A DNA stretch of 64,000 bases from Desulfolutivibrio sulfoxidireducens (GCF_013376475.1 NZ_CP045508.1:2167501-2231500), one strand, 5' to 3'. Shown: positions 45,344 through 54,961, counted from the first letter of the stretch. Made by a program: numbers and translations. The notes: generated from the letters alone by a model not told the origin.

Positions 45344-46117
45344 ATGGGAACCCTGGGCCTTATCACCTGCGAAATGCTGGAACTCGAGTTCGCCTGGCTC
45401 CTTGCCGGCGACCCCGATGTTCAGCGCATCGCCATCGTGGAGAACGCCCGCTCCAGGCGGTTTGTCGAGGCCCTGGAGCGCCACGGTCGTAGTGGGGTGG
45501 AGAGCATCCCCCACCCCGCCGCCTTTCGTCCCGAGCCAATGGCAGGGTTGGAAGTCGTGGTCCGGGTGCTCGAAGCGGCCCTGCACCGTTGCCGCAGTGT
45601 TCTGCGCAAGGCTCTGCGGGAGACGGCCCTCGAATTGTCACCACATGTGGATGCTCTGATGCTGGGCTATGGCCTGTGCGGCAACGCCCTGGAAAACCCC
45701 AGGGAATCCTTGGACGTCGGGGTTCCGATCTTCATTCCCATGGACGGGGCACAGCCGGTGGACGACTGCGTGGGTATGCTTCTGGGCGACCGGGAACGCT
45801 ATCTGGCCCAGCAACTGCAGGTTCCCGGCACTTTCTTCATGACCCCGGAGTGGACCGTGCACTGGAAAGTATTTTTCGGCCAGGATTGCGTGGTGCCTGA
45901 CGATACGCTAATGAAAAGAATATTCCAGGGATACGAGCGGGTCTTGCTGATCGAAACCCCGGTCATGTCCCTGGAAACGATGCGTCGCAACATAGAGGCG
46001 TTTCGCAGCCGACTTGGCTTGCGGGTGGAGACGTGCGTCGGCACCTTGAATCTGCTGCGCGCGGCCTGGGAAGCGGCAAAAGGCGAACTGATCGCCCGGC
46101 CGGATCGGGAATCCTGA
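45344..46117 (+). CDS. DUF1638 protein of the methyltransferase operon
   Basis: 257 aa from the ATG at 45344 (SD AGGAAC). An earlier in-frame start at 45254 would overlap the activase gene. Typical DUF1638 features are present: the N-terminal ITCEMLELEFAWLL, the GYGLCGNA motif, and FFMTPEWTVHW. The family is repeatedly found with methylamine and methanol methyltransferases, but its biochemical role is not established. The conserved Cys in LGYGLCGN and a buried Cys in LITCEML could be functional. Confidence 0.82.
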   Translation: MGTLGLITCEMLELEFAWLLAGDPDVQRIAIVENARSRRFVEALERHGRSGVESIPHPAAFRPEPMAGLEVVVRVLEAALHRCRSVLRKALRETALELSPHVDALMLGYGLCGNALENPRESLDVGVPIFIPMDGAQPVDDCVGMLLGDRERYLAQQLQVPGTFFMTPEWTVHWKVFFGQDCVVPDDTLMKRIFQGYERVLLIETPVMSLETMRRNIEAFRSRLGLRVETCVGTLNLLRAAWEAAKGELIARPDRES

Positions 46118-46148
46118 ACCTGCGACCCGTCCAGTGGGACCGCGCCTG

Positions 46149-49100
46149 ATGTTGGGATATGGCATGCGACTTTCACAACTGATGCTTGACGATCTCCCCC
46201 TCCTGCACAACGGGGCACATTGCCTAGTCCTGGCCGGGACATCCGCCCACGGCCAACCTGCGGCCATCAAGCTCCTCAAGAGTGAGGCCATCACCCCGGA
46301 GGCCCTCTCGCGGCTGGCCAACGAGTACGCGCTCGGCAAGGATCTGGGAGGCCCCGGCCTGCGCTGCGCGTTGGAGAGCATCCAAATCGAAGGCCGGCCG
46401 GCCCTGGTCCTGGAATACATTGACGGCCAGACCCTGCGGCAGGCCTATGTCGCCAGCCGGCGACCGCTCCTTGACGTCCTGACCGTTGCCGCTTCCGCAG
46501 CCAACGCGCTGCATCGGCTGCATCACCTGGGCATGGTGCACCGGAACCTCAGCAGCGACAACATCCTGGTCGATGCCGCTGGCCAGCAGGCGACCCTCAT
46601 CGACTTCGGCCTCGCGGCCCGGGTCGATCCCAGCATCGGCCATCTGGGCGTGCCCGACGCCCCGGTGGGCTCTCTGGCCACCATGGCGCCGGAACAGTCC
46701 GGCTGGATCGACCGGCCCGTGGACGGCAGGGCCGATCTTTATTCCCTGGGCGTCGTGATCTACGAGATGCTCGTCGGCAAACCGCCCTTTGCCGCGGAGG
46801 GGACCACCGAGCTGATCCACTGCCACCTGGCCAAAACGCCCACCCCACCCCAAACAATTGATGCGGCCATCCCCCAGGTTCTGTCCGACATCGTCATGTC
46901 GCTGCTGCGAAAGGACCCGGACGAACGCTACCGCTCGGCCTATGGCGTATGGGCCGATCTGGAACGCTGCCGTGACGCCATGGCCACAAGCGGTGCAGTG
47001 GCCTCCTTCCCCTTGGGCCAGGACGATAGCTCCGGCCTCTTTCGTATCCCTCTCACCTTGTACGGCCGCGACCGCGAGTTCCAGACCGCCCTGAGGGCCT
47101 TCGAACGTGTGGGTCTGGGCTCCGGCGAATTCCTGATGATTAGCGGCCCAGGCGGCGTGGGCAAGACCGCCCTGGCTGAAAGAGTTTGTAAGGCCGTGGC
47201 CGAACGAGGCGGCCGCTGCATCGAGGGACACTGTGACGCCTACCAGATGCATACGCCGTACTACGGTCTGATGCGGGCACTTGCCGAACTGGTCGAGCAG
47301 ATGCTCGCCGAAAGCGCGGGCTGGCTGGGCCGAACCAGGGCGGCCATCATGCGGGCCGTGGGCGCCAACGCGGCGCTGCTCGTCGAGGCCATTCCGACGC
47401 TGGAGTTGATCATCGGCACGCCCGCACCCGTCCAGGACCCGGGCACCAAGGAATCCCAGAGCCGCTTCCAGCACGCCCTGCTAGGCCTTCTGCGCTGCGT
47501 GGCCAGCGAAGGCCGGGGTCTGGTCCTCTATTTGGACAACCTGCAGTGGGCGGACGCGGCCACCTTGGAGTTTCTCGCAGCGCTTGGGACCGAGATCGGC
47601 CGGCTGCGCATGCTCGTGGTGGGCGCCTTTCGCGACGACGAGGTCGGCGCCGGGCATCTTCTGGAGACCCTGTTCGCCGACCTGAAGCGTCGCGGGGCGC
47701 CACTGGCCAGGCTCCGGCTGGAAAGCCTGCCCGCCGCCGCACTCGCCGGACTGGTCGCGGACACCCTGGGCGGCGACGCGGATCACGCCCAGCCCCTGGC
47801 CGAGCTGATCCACAAGAAATCCGGGGGCAATCCTTTCGCGGCGGTCCAGTTCTTCCAGTCCCTGCATCAGAACGGGCATCTGGTCTTCGATGACGCGGCG
47901 CGGCGCTGGGTCTGGGACGAGGAGGCGATCCGCAGCATGGACGTCGCCGACAACATTGCCCGGCTGATGGCCGACAGGGTCGAGGGCCTGCCCGAGGCCA
48001 CCAGGGGGCTGCTGTCACTGGCCGCGTGTCTGGGCGCCGCCTTTGACCTGGAAAGCTTGGCCGAGCTTGCCGGACAAGGCCCCCAGCAGGTAGTGGACAG
48101 CCTGGGCCCCGCCCTTGCCGACGGACTCCTCAGGCCTGGGGCCTTGCGCCGCCGGTCCTCGGGTCCGTGCCACGGGCCGCCGGTCGATGCGACGGTCCGT
48201 TTCGAGTTCCCCCATGACAGAGTTCGCAGGGCTTGTTACACCAGTCTTCCCATCAAGCGCAGGCGGGCGATGCATCTCGACATCGGCCGGCTGCGGCTGC
48301 GTGGCACGCCCGAGGCCGAACTGGAGAGCCGCATCTATGACATCGTGGACCAGCTCAACGAAGGATTCCAGTATGTTGTGGAAGAGCAGGAAAAGCTACG
48401 GCTGGCCGAACTCAATCTGATCGCCGGCCGGCGGGCCAAGCGCGAGGCCGCCTACATGGCGGCCATCCGCTATCTGAGCATGGGCATTGGCCTGCTTCCC
48501 TCCGACCGCTGGGAAAGCCACTACGACCTGAGCATGCAGCTCTACATGGAAGCGGTCGAGGCCGAGTATCTGAGTTCCAACTTCGATCGCGCCGAACTGC
48601 TCTCCACCGAGGTCCTGCGGCACGCGCGGGAAATCCTTCCCCGCATCGCCATCCACGAGTTGCGCGTCCTGTTTCTCGCCGCCCAGCAGCGACATGCCAC
48701 GGCGATCCGGGCCGGGCTCGAGGCACTGGAATTCCTGGACGTCCATATCCCCACCACAGCCGAGCAGCGTGAAAAACAGGTCGAAGGTCTGCGCCGGGAC
48801 TTGGCCGCGGCCATCGATCGGGTCGAAGACGTGACCCACCTGCCGCCCATGACCGATCCGAAGCGACTGGCCGCGTTGCGGATCATGACGCACTTGGCCG
48901 CGCCGGCACATCAGACCGACTCAGCCCTGCTGGAGGACCTCGTCCTCACCATGGTCCTGACCTCCGTCCGGCACGGCAATTCGGCACTGGCGGCCGTTGC
49001 GTACGGTTGGTACGCGGCCCTGCTTTGCGGGACTTACGGGGACGTCGAGGGGGGCTATCGGATCGGCCAGGTGTCCCTCGCCGTGCACCGGCAGCACCGG

Positions 49101-52100
49101 TCCATGGGGCTGGAGGCCAAGATCACGGTCCTGTTCAACGTCTTCGTGCGCCACTGGAAGGAGCATGCCGGGGGGACGATCGCGGACCTGGAGTGGGCCG
49201 CGCAACGGGGTATGGAAGCCGGGGACATGGACTACGCCACCCTGGCCTGCGTCCACGCCTGTGAACATCTGTTTTTCAGCGGCGCCCCGCTGGAGCGGGT
49301 CCGCGACCAGGCGGCCGAGTGCCTGGCCATGGCGGAACGCTTTAATCTGACCTTTCCCGACAGTCTCGGGAGGATATGGGCACAAACCATCCAGAACCTC
49401 ATGGTCGATGCCGCGGACCCCAGCCGCCTGATCGGCTCTTTCATGGACGAAGCCAGTGCGCTGCCCGTCTGGATGGAATACAACGAGAACATCCTGGCAT
49501 TCCAAACCCTTGGAAACCGGACCATGCTCCAGTACCTGTTCGGCGATCATCTTGGGGCCATCGAATCGGCTCGGCTCGCGGAAGTGTATGCATCCGCCGG
49601 GGCAGGCTCTCTCTCCTCGGTGCAGAACCTGTTTTACGCGGCCTTGGCCCACCTTGCCCGATGCCAGGACGCGGACGTGGACTCCGAGGCCCGTCGCGGA
49701 TATCTGGAAAGGGCCGCGGCCTGCCAGAAACGATTGTCGGGTTGGGCCGAGCACGCGCCCATGAATGTCCGGCACAAATGCGACCTGATCGAGGCCGAAC
49801 TGGCACGCAACGCCGGGGATACATCCCGGGCCATGCTGTCCTTCGGCCGGGCCCTCCACGGCGCCAGGGAGAACGGGTATATCCAGGAGGAGGCGCTGGC
49901 CTACGAGCGCGAAGCCGACTTCCACCAGGCCACGGGTCGTGACGACCTGGCCAGCGCGTGCGTGCGCAAGGCGGCCGACCTCTACCGTCTCTGGGGCGCG
50001 ACGTGCAAGTCCAAAGCACTCGAACGACGCCATCAGGGACTGCTGCGTCGGGAAGGATGTCTCGCCCTGGACACGGCGGCCATCCTCGAGGCCACGCAGA
50101 CCATCTCCCAGGAACTGCGGCTGGAACAGTTGCTGGAGCGGATGGTGCAAACGCTCATGCAACATGCCGGCGCCGAAAAGGGCGTCCTGATCGAGAACAA
50201 GGACGGCAACCTGCTGGTTCAGGCCGTGGGCGCCGTTGATCGCGAGCGCGTGGAAACCATGCGGGGGACGCCCGTGGAGCAATGCACCGAGGTTCCCCTG
50301 ACCGCCGTGAACTATGTGATGCGGACCCGGACGCCCCTTGTGCTCCACGACGCTGCGGGCAACAGCGCTTTTGCCGGTGATGCCTACATTTTCAGGCACA
50401 AGACCAAGTCCCTGCTGTGCCTGCCCATCCTGCACCAGGCGCGGCTCTCCGGGATCATGTACCTGGAGAACAACAAGGCGACCCACGTGTTCACCGCCTC
50501 GCGCCTGGAGCTGCTCAAGGCCCTGTCCTCGCAGGCCGCGATTTCCATTCAAAATGCCGTGCTCTATGCCGACCTGGAAACGAGCGTCCAGGAGCTTGAA
50601 CGCGCCAGGGAGGCCCTGGCCACGCGAATGGGCTACGAGAAGGGCCTATCCGCCTGCTCCCAGACCCTGCTGCTCGACGGCCATGGCCATGGCTCCTTGA
50701 GCCAGGCCCTCGCACACCTGCTTGTCGCCGCTGATGTGAGCCGGGCCTATCTCTTCGAAAATTTCGAGGATGCCGCTGACGGACTGTGCATGCGCCAGAC
50801 CCAAGAAGCCTGCGCCCCGGGGGTGACGCCTCAGATCGACAACCCCCTCTTGCAGCACGTGCCGTACAGCATGGGTTTTGAACGTTGGAAGGACATCCTG
50901 TCCGCCAACAAGCCCGTTGTCGGCTTGGTGGAGGAGCTTCCCCTCCAGGAGCAGGACATCCTGAAGGCCCAGGAAATCCTCTCCATCATGGTGCTCCCGA
51001 TTTGGGTCAAGGGCAGTTGGTACGGCTTCATCGGCCTCGACGACACTCGAAATCGCCGCCAGTGGAACGAACAGGGCCTCCAGCTCCTGGAAGCCGCGTC
51101 ATCCCTCATCGGGAACTACATCGAACGCAAACAGGCCGCGGAAGCTCTGCAGAAAAGCCAGGCGCGCTACCAAGGCCTCTTCGAGGACTCGCCCCACTCC
51201 CTCTGGGAGGAAGACTTTTCCGCTGTCCGCGCCTTCCTGGACGACCTGCGGGCCTCCGGCGTCAGCGACGTGCGAGCCTATTTCGATGCAAACCCCGAGG
51301 CCGTGGCCAACTGTGCCGCGCTGGTCAAGGTCTTGGACGTCAACGCCAGCACGGTCGATTTGTTCAAGGCCCCGAGCAAGGAGGCGTTCCTGGCTGGACT
51401 GTCGCGCATCTTCACCCCACAAGCCTTTGACATCTTTCGCGAGGAACTCATCGGTCTGGCCTCCGGCACCCTTCATTTCCAGGCCGAGGCCGAACAGCGC
51501 ACCTTCGACGGCGACGTCCTCTATGTGGTCCTGCGATTGAGTGTGGCGCCGGGCAGCGAATGCAGCCTGGAGCGTGTTCTGGTGTCCCTGGAGGACATCA
51601 CTCAGCGCAAACGAGCCGAGAAGGCCCTGGAAGAGTTGAACAAGACACTGGAAAAACTCGTTGACGAGCGTACCACCGAACTCCAATTGCGATCGCAGGA
51701 ATTGGAAGCCGCCTACATCCGCCTCCAGGAGATGGACGCCCTGAAGTCGACCCTCATGGACACGGTCTCGCACGACTTGCGTACACCGTTGACGTCCATC
51801 CTGGGCTTCGCCAAGATCATTCTGCGCGACTTCACCCGGTTCTTCCACGAGCCGACCAGGAGCAAGGACGATCTCGCCCTTCGCCGCGCAACGCGCATCC
51901 AGGACAACCTTTCGATCATCGTCACCGAGGGCGAGCGGCTCACCAGGCTGATCAACGACTTTCTTGACCTGTCCAAGATTGAGTCCGGCCGCCTGCAGTG
52001 GCGCGACCGGGAGGTGGCGGTGGCGGTGGTCGTCAGCGGTGCCGTGAACGCCGTGCACGGGGAGTTCATGGCTAAAAAGACCGTCACCCTGACCTCGGAC

Positions 52101-52490
52101 GTGGCCCAGAACCTGCCATTGCTACGCATCGACCCCGACCGGCTGGAGCGGGTGCTCATCAACCTCTTGAACAACGCGGCCAAGTTCACCGAAACGGGCA
52201 CGGTCACGTTGCGGGCCTTTCTCTCCGAACAAGGCCTCCTGCGCTTAGTGGTCCAAGACACGGGAGTGGGCATTCCCGAGCACGAGTTGGAGAGGATCTT
52301 TGACAAATTCCACAAGGTGGAGTCCAGCAACAACGGACCCAAAGAAAGGCCTGGCGGCACAGGGCTTGGCCTTTCCATCTGCAAGGAGATCGTCCAGCAC
52401 TACGGTGGTCGCATCTGGGCCGAGTCCCGACTCGGCGAGGGAAGCGCCTTGCACATCGAACTACCCGCGACTCTCTTCATTGCAACGTGA
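46149..52490 (+). CDS. Giant Ser/Thr-kinase-like / AAA ATPase / GAF / histidine kinase fusion
   Basis: 2113 aa from the ATG at 46149; 46164 (ATG) and 46134 (GTG) are alternatives. In order: a protein-kinase fold (about 6-280) with AAIKLL and LIDFGLA but HRN for the catalytic HRD (GMVHRNLSSDN, near 131); a STAND-type ATPase with Walker A SGPGGVGKTAL (about 331) and LVLYLDNLQWAD (about 460); a long helical region; two GAF domains (about 1310-1470, 1497-1655); a PAS-like segment; a coiled coil; HisKA (DTVSHDLRTPL, His about 1875); and HATPase_c (NLLNNAAKF, GTGLGLS). It ends the mta operon, 31 bp after DUF1638, with no receiver gene nearby. Probably its sensor. Confidence 0.92.
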   Translation: MLGYGMRLSQLMLDDLPLLHNGAHCLVLAGTSAHGQPAAIKLLKSEAITPEALSRLANEYALGKDLGGPGLRCALESIQIEGRPALVLEYIDGQTLRQAYVASRRPLLDVLTVAASAANALHRLHHLGMVHRNLSSDNILVDAAGQQATLIDFGLAARVDPSIGHLGVPDAPVGSLATMAPEQSGWIDRPVDGRADLYSLGVVIYEMLVGKPPFAAEGTTELIHCHLAKTPTPPQTIDAAIPQVLSDIVMSLLRKDPDERYRSAYGVWADLERCRDAMATSGAVASFPLGQDDSSGLFRIPLTLYGRDREFQTALRAFERVGLGSGEFLMISGPGGVGKTALAERVCKAVAERGGRCIEGHCDAYQMHTPYYGLMRALAELVEQMLAESAGWLGRTRAAIMRAVGANAALLVEAIPTLELIIGTPAPVQDPGTKESQSRFQHALLGLLRCVASEGRGLVLYLDNLQWADAATLEFLAALGTEIGRLRMLVVGAFRDDEVGAGHLLETLFADLKRRGAPLARLRLESLPAAALAGLVADTLGGDADHAQPLAELIHKKSGGNPFAAVQFFQSLHQNGHLVFDDAARRWVWDEEAIRSMDVADNIARLMADRVEGLPEATRGLLSLAACLGAAFDLESLAELAGQGPQQVVDSLGPALADGLLRPGALRRRSSGPCHGPPVDATVRFEFPHDRVRRACYTSLPIKRRRAMHLDIGRLRLRGTPEAELESRIYDIVDQLNEGFQYVVEEQEKLRLAELNLIAGRRAKREAAYMAAIRYLSMGIGLLPSDRWESHYDLSMQLYMEAVEAEYLSSNFDRAELLSTEVLRHAREILPRIAIHELRVLFLAAQQRHATAIRAGLEALEFLDVHIPTTAEQREKQVEGLRRDLAAAIDRVEDVTHLPPMTDPKRLAALRIMTHLAAPAHQTDSALLEDLVLTMVLTSVRHGNSALAAVAYGWYAALLCGTYGDVEGGYRIGQVSLAVHRQHRSMGLEAKITVLFNVFVRHWKEHAGGTIADLEWAAQRGMEAGDMDYATLACVHACEHLFFSGAPLERVRDQAAECLAMAERFNLTFPDSLGRIWAQTIQNLMVDAADPSRLIGSFMDEASALPVWMEYNENILAFQTLGNRTMLQYLFGDHLGAIESARLAEVYASAGAGSLSSVQNLFYAALAHLARCQDADVDSEARRGYLERAAACQKRLSGWAEHAPMNVRHKCDLIEAELARNAGDTSRAMLSFGRALHGARENGYIQEEALAYEREADFHQATGRDDLASACVRKAADLYRLWGATCKSKALERRHQGLLRREGCLALDTAAILEATQTISQELRLEQLLERMVQTLMQHAGAEKGVLIENKDGNLLVQAVGAVDRERVETMRGTPVEQCTEVPLTAVNYVMRTRTPLVLHDAAGNSAFAGDAYIFRHKTKSLLCLPILHQARLSGIMYLENNKATHVFTASRLELLKALSSQAAISIQNAVLYADLETSVQELERAREALATRMGYEKGLSACSQTLLLDGHGHGSLSQALAHLLVAADVSRAYLFENFEDAADGLCMRQTQEACAPGVTPQIDNPLLQHVPYSMGFERWKDILSANKPVVGLVEELPLQEQDILKAQEILSIMVLPIWVKGSWYGFIGLDDTRNRRQWNEQGLQLLEAASSLIGNYIERKQAAEALQKSQARYQGLFEDSPHSLWEEDFSAVRAFLDDLRASGVSDVRAYFDANPEAVANCAALVKVLDVNASTVDLFKAPSKEAFLAGLSRIFTPQAFDIFREELIGLASGTLHFQAEAEQRTFDGDVLYVVLRLSVAPGSECSLERVLVSLEDITQRKRAEKALEELNKTLEKLVDERTTELQLRSQELEAAYIRLQEMDALKSTLMDTVSHDLRTPLTSILGFAKIILRDFTRFFHEPTRSKDDLALRRATRIQDNLSIIVTEGERLTRLINDFLDLSKIESGRLQWRDREVAVAVVVSGAVNAVHGEFMAKKTVTLTSDVAQNLPLLRIDPDRLERVLINLLNNAAKFTETGTVTLRAFLSEQGLLRLVVQDTGVGIPEHELERIFDKFHKVESSNNGPKERPGGTGLGLSICKEIVQHYGGRIWAESRLGEGSALHIELPATLFIAT

Positions 52491-52504
52491 TCTACGATTT
52501 TGTT

Positions 52505-52535
52505 GTCGCCCCCCGCGCGGGGGCGTGGATTGAAC
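52505..52535 (+). CRISPR. Solitary type I-C-like CRISPR repeat
   Basis: 31 bp beginning GTCGCCCCCCGCGCGGGG and ending GTGGATTGAAC. It matches the well-known 32-bp type I-C repeat pattern except for one missing A in the terminal GAAAC. It contains the expected GC hairpin. No second copy, leader or cas gene is present; an IS begins 87 bp downstream. It could be an array remnant, or the hairpin may simply end the kinase transcript. Confidence 0.55.
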
Positions 52536-52652
52536 CTGATGCAATCGATTGCACTGCGTTCGGGTCTTTGGGCTCTTCCCGAAAATACGGGGGGAGGCCC
52601 AGCCCCGATTCCAAATCAAACTGGAGTTGCCCCCGCTAAACCGGACACCAGT

Positions 52653-53582
52653 TTAAGAACGTTGGCCACGCCCCGCCGCCGTCCGGCCGCCTCCGACGAG
52701 CTCGTTGGCGGCCCATTCTCGGCGGCGGGCCGTCGGCTTACTCCGCAGTGACTCGCCAGCAACACACATCCGTATGAACTCACGAGGCGACATCATCTTC
52801 AGCCCTTTGTGCGGATGGATTTCGTTGTAATCCTCGAACCATGCCGCAAGCTGGCTCAGGACGGTCCGGGCATCTGGACGATCGTTGACGTACACGTAAT
52901 CGCGTTTGAAGGTCTTCACGAACGCCTCGGCCATGCCGTTGCTCTCCGGGCTTCTGACCGGGGTGAACCTGCTAACCAGGCCCAGCCAGGACGCAAATTC
53001 CACAGTCTCCTTGGCCGTGAAGCAGGAGCCGTTGTCGGTCAGCCACTCCAAACGGTGCGGCGCATGGCTCGTCCCGAATCGTTTCTCCACGCATTCCAGC
53101 ATCATATCCCGCACCATGGCGCCGGAGATGCCCCCTGTCGCGGCCACAAAGCCGATGATTTCCCTATCGCAGCAATCCAGGGCGAACGCCACCCTGACCT
53201 TCTCGCTGTTCAAGCATCCAATCTCGAAAGCATCAGCACACCAGCGCAGATTGCTCCGCAGCATGATGACCTTGCCATCATGAGACCGCTCTGGACGCTT
53301 GCCGGTGTGCCTGGCCAAAAGCAGGCCGTAAAGGCGCATGATCCGATACACGCGCTTGTGGTTCACCCGTGCCTGCCCCAGTTCCACGAGACGCCGGTTC
53401 AGCAGGGCGCACACTCGCCGGTAGCCGTAGGTCAGCCGACCATCGACGATCTCACGGATCAAAGGCAGCAGGACTTCGTCCTGGGCCTTGGAATAACGGA
53501 GAGGGCGATTCCTTGGGCCGGTCGCCAGTCGTTCGGACAACTGCGAACGGGCCACGTCGAACGCCTCCGCCACCCGTTTCAC
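52653..53582 (-). CDS. IS2-like transposase OrfB
   Basis: 309 aa. An HTH_21 region (IREIVDGRLTYGYRRVCALL) precedes a DDE core with Asp in RWCADAFEIG, Asp in WLTDNGSCF and Glu in GMAEAFVKTFK. GTG start overlapping orfA by 4 bp. The last 30 residues run into the terminal repeat region. Appears intact. Confidence 0.92.
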   Translation of the reverse strand: MKRVAEAFDVARSQLSERLATGPRNRPLRYSKAQDEVLLPLIREIVDGRLTYGYRRVCALLNRRLVELGQARVNHKRVYRIMRLYGLLLARHTGKRPERSHDGKVIMLRSNLRWCADAFEIGCLNSEKVRVAFALDCCDREIIGFVAATGGISGAMVRDMMLECVEKRFGTSHAPHRLEWLTDNGSCFTAKETVEFASWLGLVSRFTPVRSPESNGMAEAFVKTFKRDYVYVNDRPDARTVLSQLAAWFEDYNEIHPHKGLKMMSPREFIRMCVAGESLRSKPTARRREWAANELVGGGRTAAGRGQRS

Positions 53583-53977
53583 AGGAAATCCTCCTCGAAA
53601 GGCAACGGCGTGCGCGATATCAGTTTTTTTTCGCGCGCGATCTTGATGCCTTCCTTGAGAATTTCCACCTCCATGGTCTTCTTGCCCAGGAGTCGTTCCA
53701 GCTCGCGAACCCGCTTCTTGAGAGCACGAGCCTCCGAAGCGCTGACCACTTGGTCGTCCGCCTGTACAGCCACCTTGCCGCCCTCGCTCATGAGCTTCCT
53801 CCAGTGGAAGAGCTGGTTTGGTGCGATGCCGTGCTTGCGGGCGACGTACGAGACGCTCATCCCTGGCAGGGACGACTCCTCCACGATCCGAAGCTTCTCC
53901 GACAATGGCCAGCGCCGACGCTGGACCTCGTTGACCAACTCGACCGTGGCGAACTCGTTAGCACTATGTCTGGACAT
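53579..53977 (-). CDS. IS2-like transposase OrfA
   Basis: 132 aa. HTH (EKLRIVEESSLPGMSVSYVA, HGIAPNQLFHWRKLM) followed by a coiled-coil helix (RALKKRVRELERLLGKKTME). Together with OrfB it forms the transposase, probably through coupled or frameshifted translation. Confidence 0.9.
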   Translation of the reverse strand: MSRHSANEFATVELVNEVQRRRWPLSEKLRIVEESSLPGMSVSYVARKHGIAPNQLFHWRKLMSEGGKVAVQADDQVVSASEARALKKRVRELERLLGKKTMEVEILKEGIKIAREKKLISRTPLPFEEDFL

Positions 53978-54040
53978 ACCTCTAGACCTATCTCCTAGGT
54001 TGAAGAGGGTGTCCGGTCGAATTGGGGGCTACTCCAGTTT

Positions 54041-54524
54041 AGAAGTATGCAAACAATCAAATGTGTATTCAACACAATACACAAAGAAATTGGTAGGCGC
54101 AGAAATAGATGCAAAAAATATTATTAAATCTATTGTTTTGCAGCAACAAGGTCGATATAATTCTTTTTTAACGCATTTCATGTCAGGGTTCCAAGATACA
54201 AAACACAAAATGTATAAATGGATTATTTTCCCTTTTTTAACAGAAGCGATAGACAGGATCAGCCAAGGGTTTAAACTTTCAGAAATAAGAAAAATATTGG
54301 CTGGTTACCATCCGCAACGAGAAAAATTAAACCCAGGAAACATTACACAAGCTCTTCAGTACGTGTCGAGTTTACAGGTAAAGAAGGAGATTAAACCGAT
54401 AATTATTGATTATGATCAAACAGATTTGCGACTTGCTATAGTTGATAAAGATTTTATTGTTTGGCTTGAAAATGTTGACAGAAATGAGTTGCTTGAATCG
54501 TATGGTTTACCAAAACCATCTTGA
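54041..54524 (+). pseudogene. 3' part of an AT-rich gene cut by the IS
   Basis: About 160 residues in frame, from EVCKQSNVYSTQYTKKLVG to ELLESYGLPKPS. The sequence is strongly AT-rich, unlike the host. The segment has helical character (FLTEAIDRISQGFKLSEIRK) and an acidic end (IDYDQTDLRLAIVDKD). I do not recognise a family. The 5' part is not found to the left of the IS, so the gene is broken and rearranged. Likely foreign origin. Confidence 0.6.
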
Positions 54525-54726
54525 ACCACATAATGAGTACAAAATGTGCATAGGACAGTATGTACAGAGTGTACAAAGATAGTATTCACCTGACAGTGCC
54601 GTCACAGGCCGGGCCGTCCGTGAAACCGCCCGCCCCCCCGGAACACGGACCCGGGCTTGCCGGGTGAAACCAATTCAGGCCAACTTTAATCCCACCCAGT
54701 CGGATGAAAGTTTTTGGCCGATTTCT

Positions 54727-54916
54727 TTAATCGGCCATACCGCCCGCCTCGTCCGGCCCGCTCACAATGTCCAGAATGCCCGTGGCGGCATAGGTCTTGG
54801 CGCGCCGTCCGCCGCGCCTGCCGCAAGGCCCCGATAGCTTCCAGCTTGGCCACGGCGCTTTTGGCCGCAGGGTACGATACTCCCAGGACCTCGCCCCCCA
54901 CGGGGTCTGACCGCAA
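54727..54916 (-). pseudogene. Frameshifted C-terminal fragment resembling a Fic-family protein
   Basis: One frame reads LGVSYPAAKSAVAKLEAIGAL and another frame continues KTYAATGILDIVSG. Together they resemble the winged-helix end of Fic proteins. A frameshift separates them and no Fic core (HPFxxGNGR) is present. The call rests on this short similarity. The 200 bp before it show nothing else. Confidence 0.4.
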
Positions 54917-54961
54917 GCTGATCCCGGGCCATGGCCGTCATGGAGGCCATGCGGGTGCGGC

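Larger units (their letters stand above)
52622..54036 (-). mobile_element. IS2-like (IS3 family) insertion sequence, about 1415 bp
   Basis: Inverted ends TGGAGTTGCCCCC...CCGGACACC and TGGAGTAGCCCCC...CCGGACACC; four further bases (AAAC/GTTT) also pair outside. It encodes orfA and orfB. It interrupts an AT-rich gene whose 3' part continues at 54041. No clear target duplication is seen. Confidence 0.9.

Noticed and set aside
52809-54040. Long plus-strand open frame running through the IS2-like element
   Set aside because: Only the part after 54040 is AT-rich native coding sequence; the rest is antisense to the transposase genes.
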